Assembly (NCBI GenBank): GCA_964293815.1 | Contig: CAXYYC010000009.1 | Location: 1 to 64,000, forward strand | DNA: 64,000 bases | Source of the DNA: CTSOIL-112 sp964293815 | GTDB taxonomy: Bacteria > Pseudomonadota > Gammaproteobacteria > Burkholderiales > Burkholderiaceae | Direction: 5' to 3' | In this document: in pieces, positions 63,687 to 64,000 of the stretch | How positions within the stretch are numbered: the stretch's first letter is position 1 | Layout: every line of letters begins with the position of its first letter | Notes under the pieces: model-generated | The model's database searches: none | What the model was told of the DNA's origin: nothing | Seen by the model: the letters and a program-made list of their open reading frames with translations, nothing else | Made by a program: the position numbers and the translations under genes

Positions 63687-64000
63687 ATGCCATTACGTAC
63701 CGATTATCAGCCCTACCCCTTTACGATCACACAAACGCATTTGTCGTTTCACTTAAACGCACAAACCACCACTATCACCCATCGGATTTCCTTTGAACGC
63801 AAAGATGCCGAGTCAAAGAGCGATCTGGTTTTGAACGGTGAACAGATCCAACTATTATCCGTCGCCCTCAACGAAACACCGCTGACACCGGCGCAATACA
63901 GCCTTACCGACACAACTCTGACCCTACACCATACGCCCGAACGCGGTGAATTGACCATCACCACCACCTGTCAACCAAGCACCAACACCAGTCTGTCCGG
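63687..64000 (+). CDS. pepN: Aminopeptidase N, N-terminal part (runs off the right edge)
   Basis: The frame is open from ATG 63687 to the edge (104 codons). The start reads LRTDYQPYPFTITQTHLSFHL, then LVLNGEQIQLLSVALNETP, aligning with the first domain of E. coli PepN (YRAPDYTITDIDLTFDL, LRLNGEDLKLVSVHIND). The zinc site HExxH lies outside the window. Confidence 0.88.
   Translation, partial: MPLRTDYQPYPFTITQTHLSFHLNAQTTTITHRISFERKDAESKSDLVLNGEQIQLLSVALNETPLTPAQYSLTDTTLTLHHTPERGELTITTTCQPSTNTSLS

Overview
The window looks like chromosomal DNA of a betaproteobacterium, most likely Burkholderiales or a near relative, with roughly even base composition. The evidence is the gene content and order: ratA/rnfH divergent from smpB, scpB-rluB, prfB-lysS with a programmed frameshift in prfB, ileS-lspA, glnD, and a pilM-N-O-P-Q-aroK-aroB block divergent from mrcA. 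No phage, plasmid, CRISPR or complete insertion sequence was seen. I cannot name the genus from sequence alone.

Layout. 1-0.77 kb: the N-terminal part of an RTX-repeat protein that runs off the left edge. 0.85-4.6 kb: fatty-acid initiation genes fabG, fabD and two tandem fabH copies, all on the minus strand. 4.8-6.5 kb: rnfH, ratA, smpB, tRNA-Gly and tRNA-Ser. 6.5-13.5 kb: an AcrAB-TolC/MexAB-OprM-type efflux operon with a divergent TetR repressor and an AcrR-like operator. 13.7-17.5 kb: a zinc-ribbon protein, two glutathione S-transferases, a LysR regulator, rsfS and a membrane-anchored thioredoxin-like protein. 17.6-23.5 kb: tcdA, a DUF2288 protein, cca, a peroxiredoxin-like protein, rluB and scpB. 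23.7-25.7 kb: initiator tRNA-Met, tRNA-Ser, fabF and acpP, the rest of the fatty-acid set, detached from fabHDG. 26-36.7 kb: ppc, an AddA/AddB-like helicase-nuclease pair and a YheT-type hydrolase. 36.7-49.5 kb: glnD, lspA, ileS, ribF, lysS and prfB, with envelope genes interspersed: a PliG-like protein, a phosphoethanolamine transferase and an Ivy-like protein. 49.6-54.3 kb: an EamA transporter, a 3-mercaptopyruvate sulfurtransferase type protein, a TonB protein and an OprC-type TonB-dependent copper receptor. 54.6-60.8 kb: aroB, aroK and a pilQPONM block. 61-64 kb: mrcA and the start of pepN.

Most of the window is housekeeping. The points that stand out are: (i) two putative lysozyme-inhibitor family proteins (PliG-like and Ivy-like) within about 5 kb on either side of a phosphoethanolamine transferase, with the Ivy-like gene placed between prfB and lysS; (ii) a PilQ-like secretin that lacks the AMIN domains and apparently the N1 domain; (iii) two tandem FabH genes, and a fatty-acid operon broken into two loci with strong internal terminators; (iv) an 88-bp REPIN-like nested inverted repeat between ileS and lspA; (v) the RTX protein with 137-residue repeats next to the broken fab locus.
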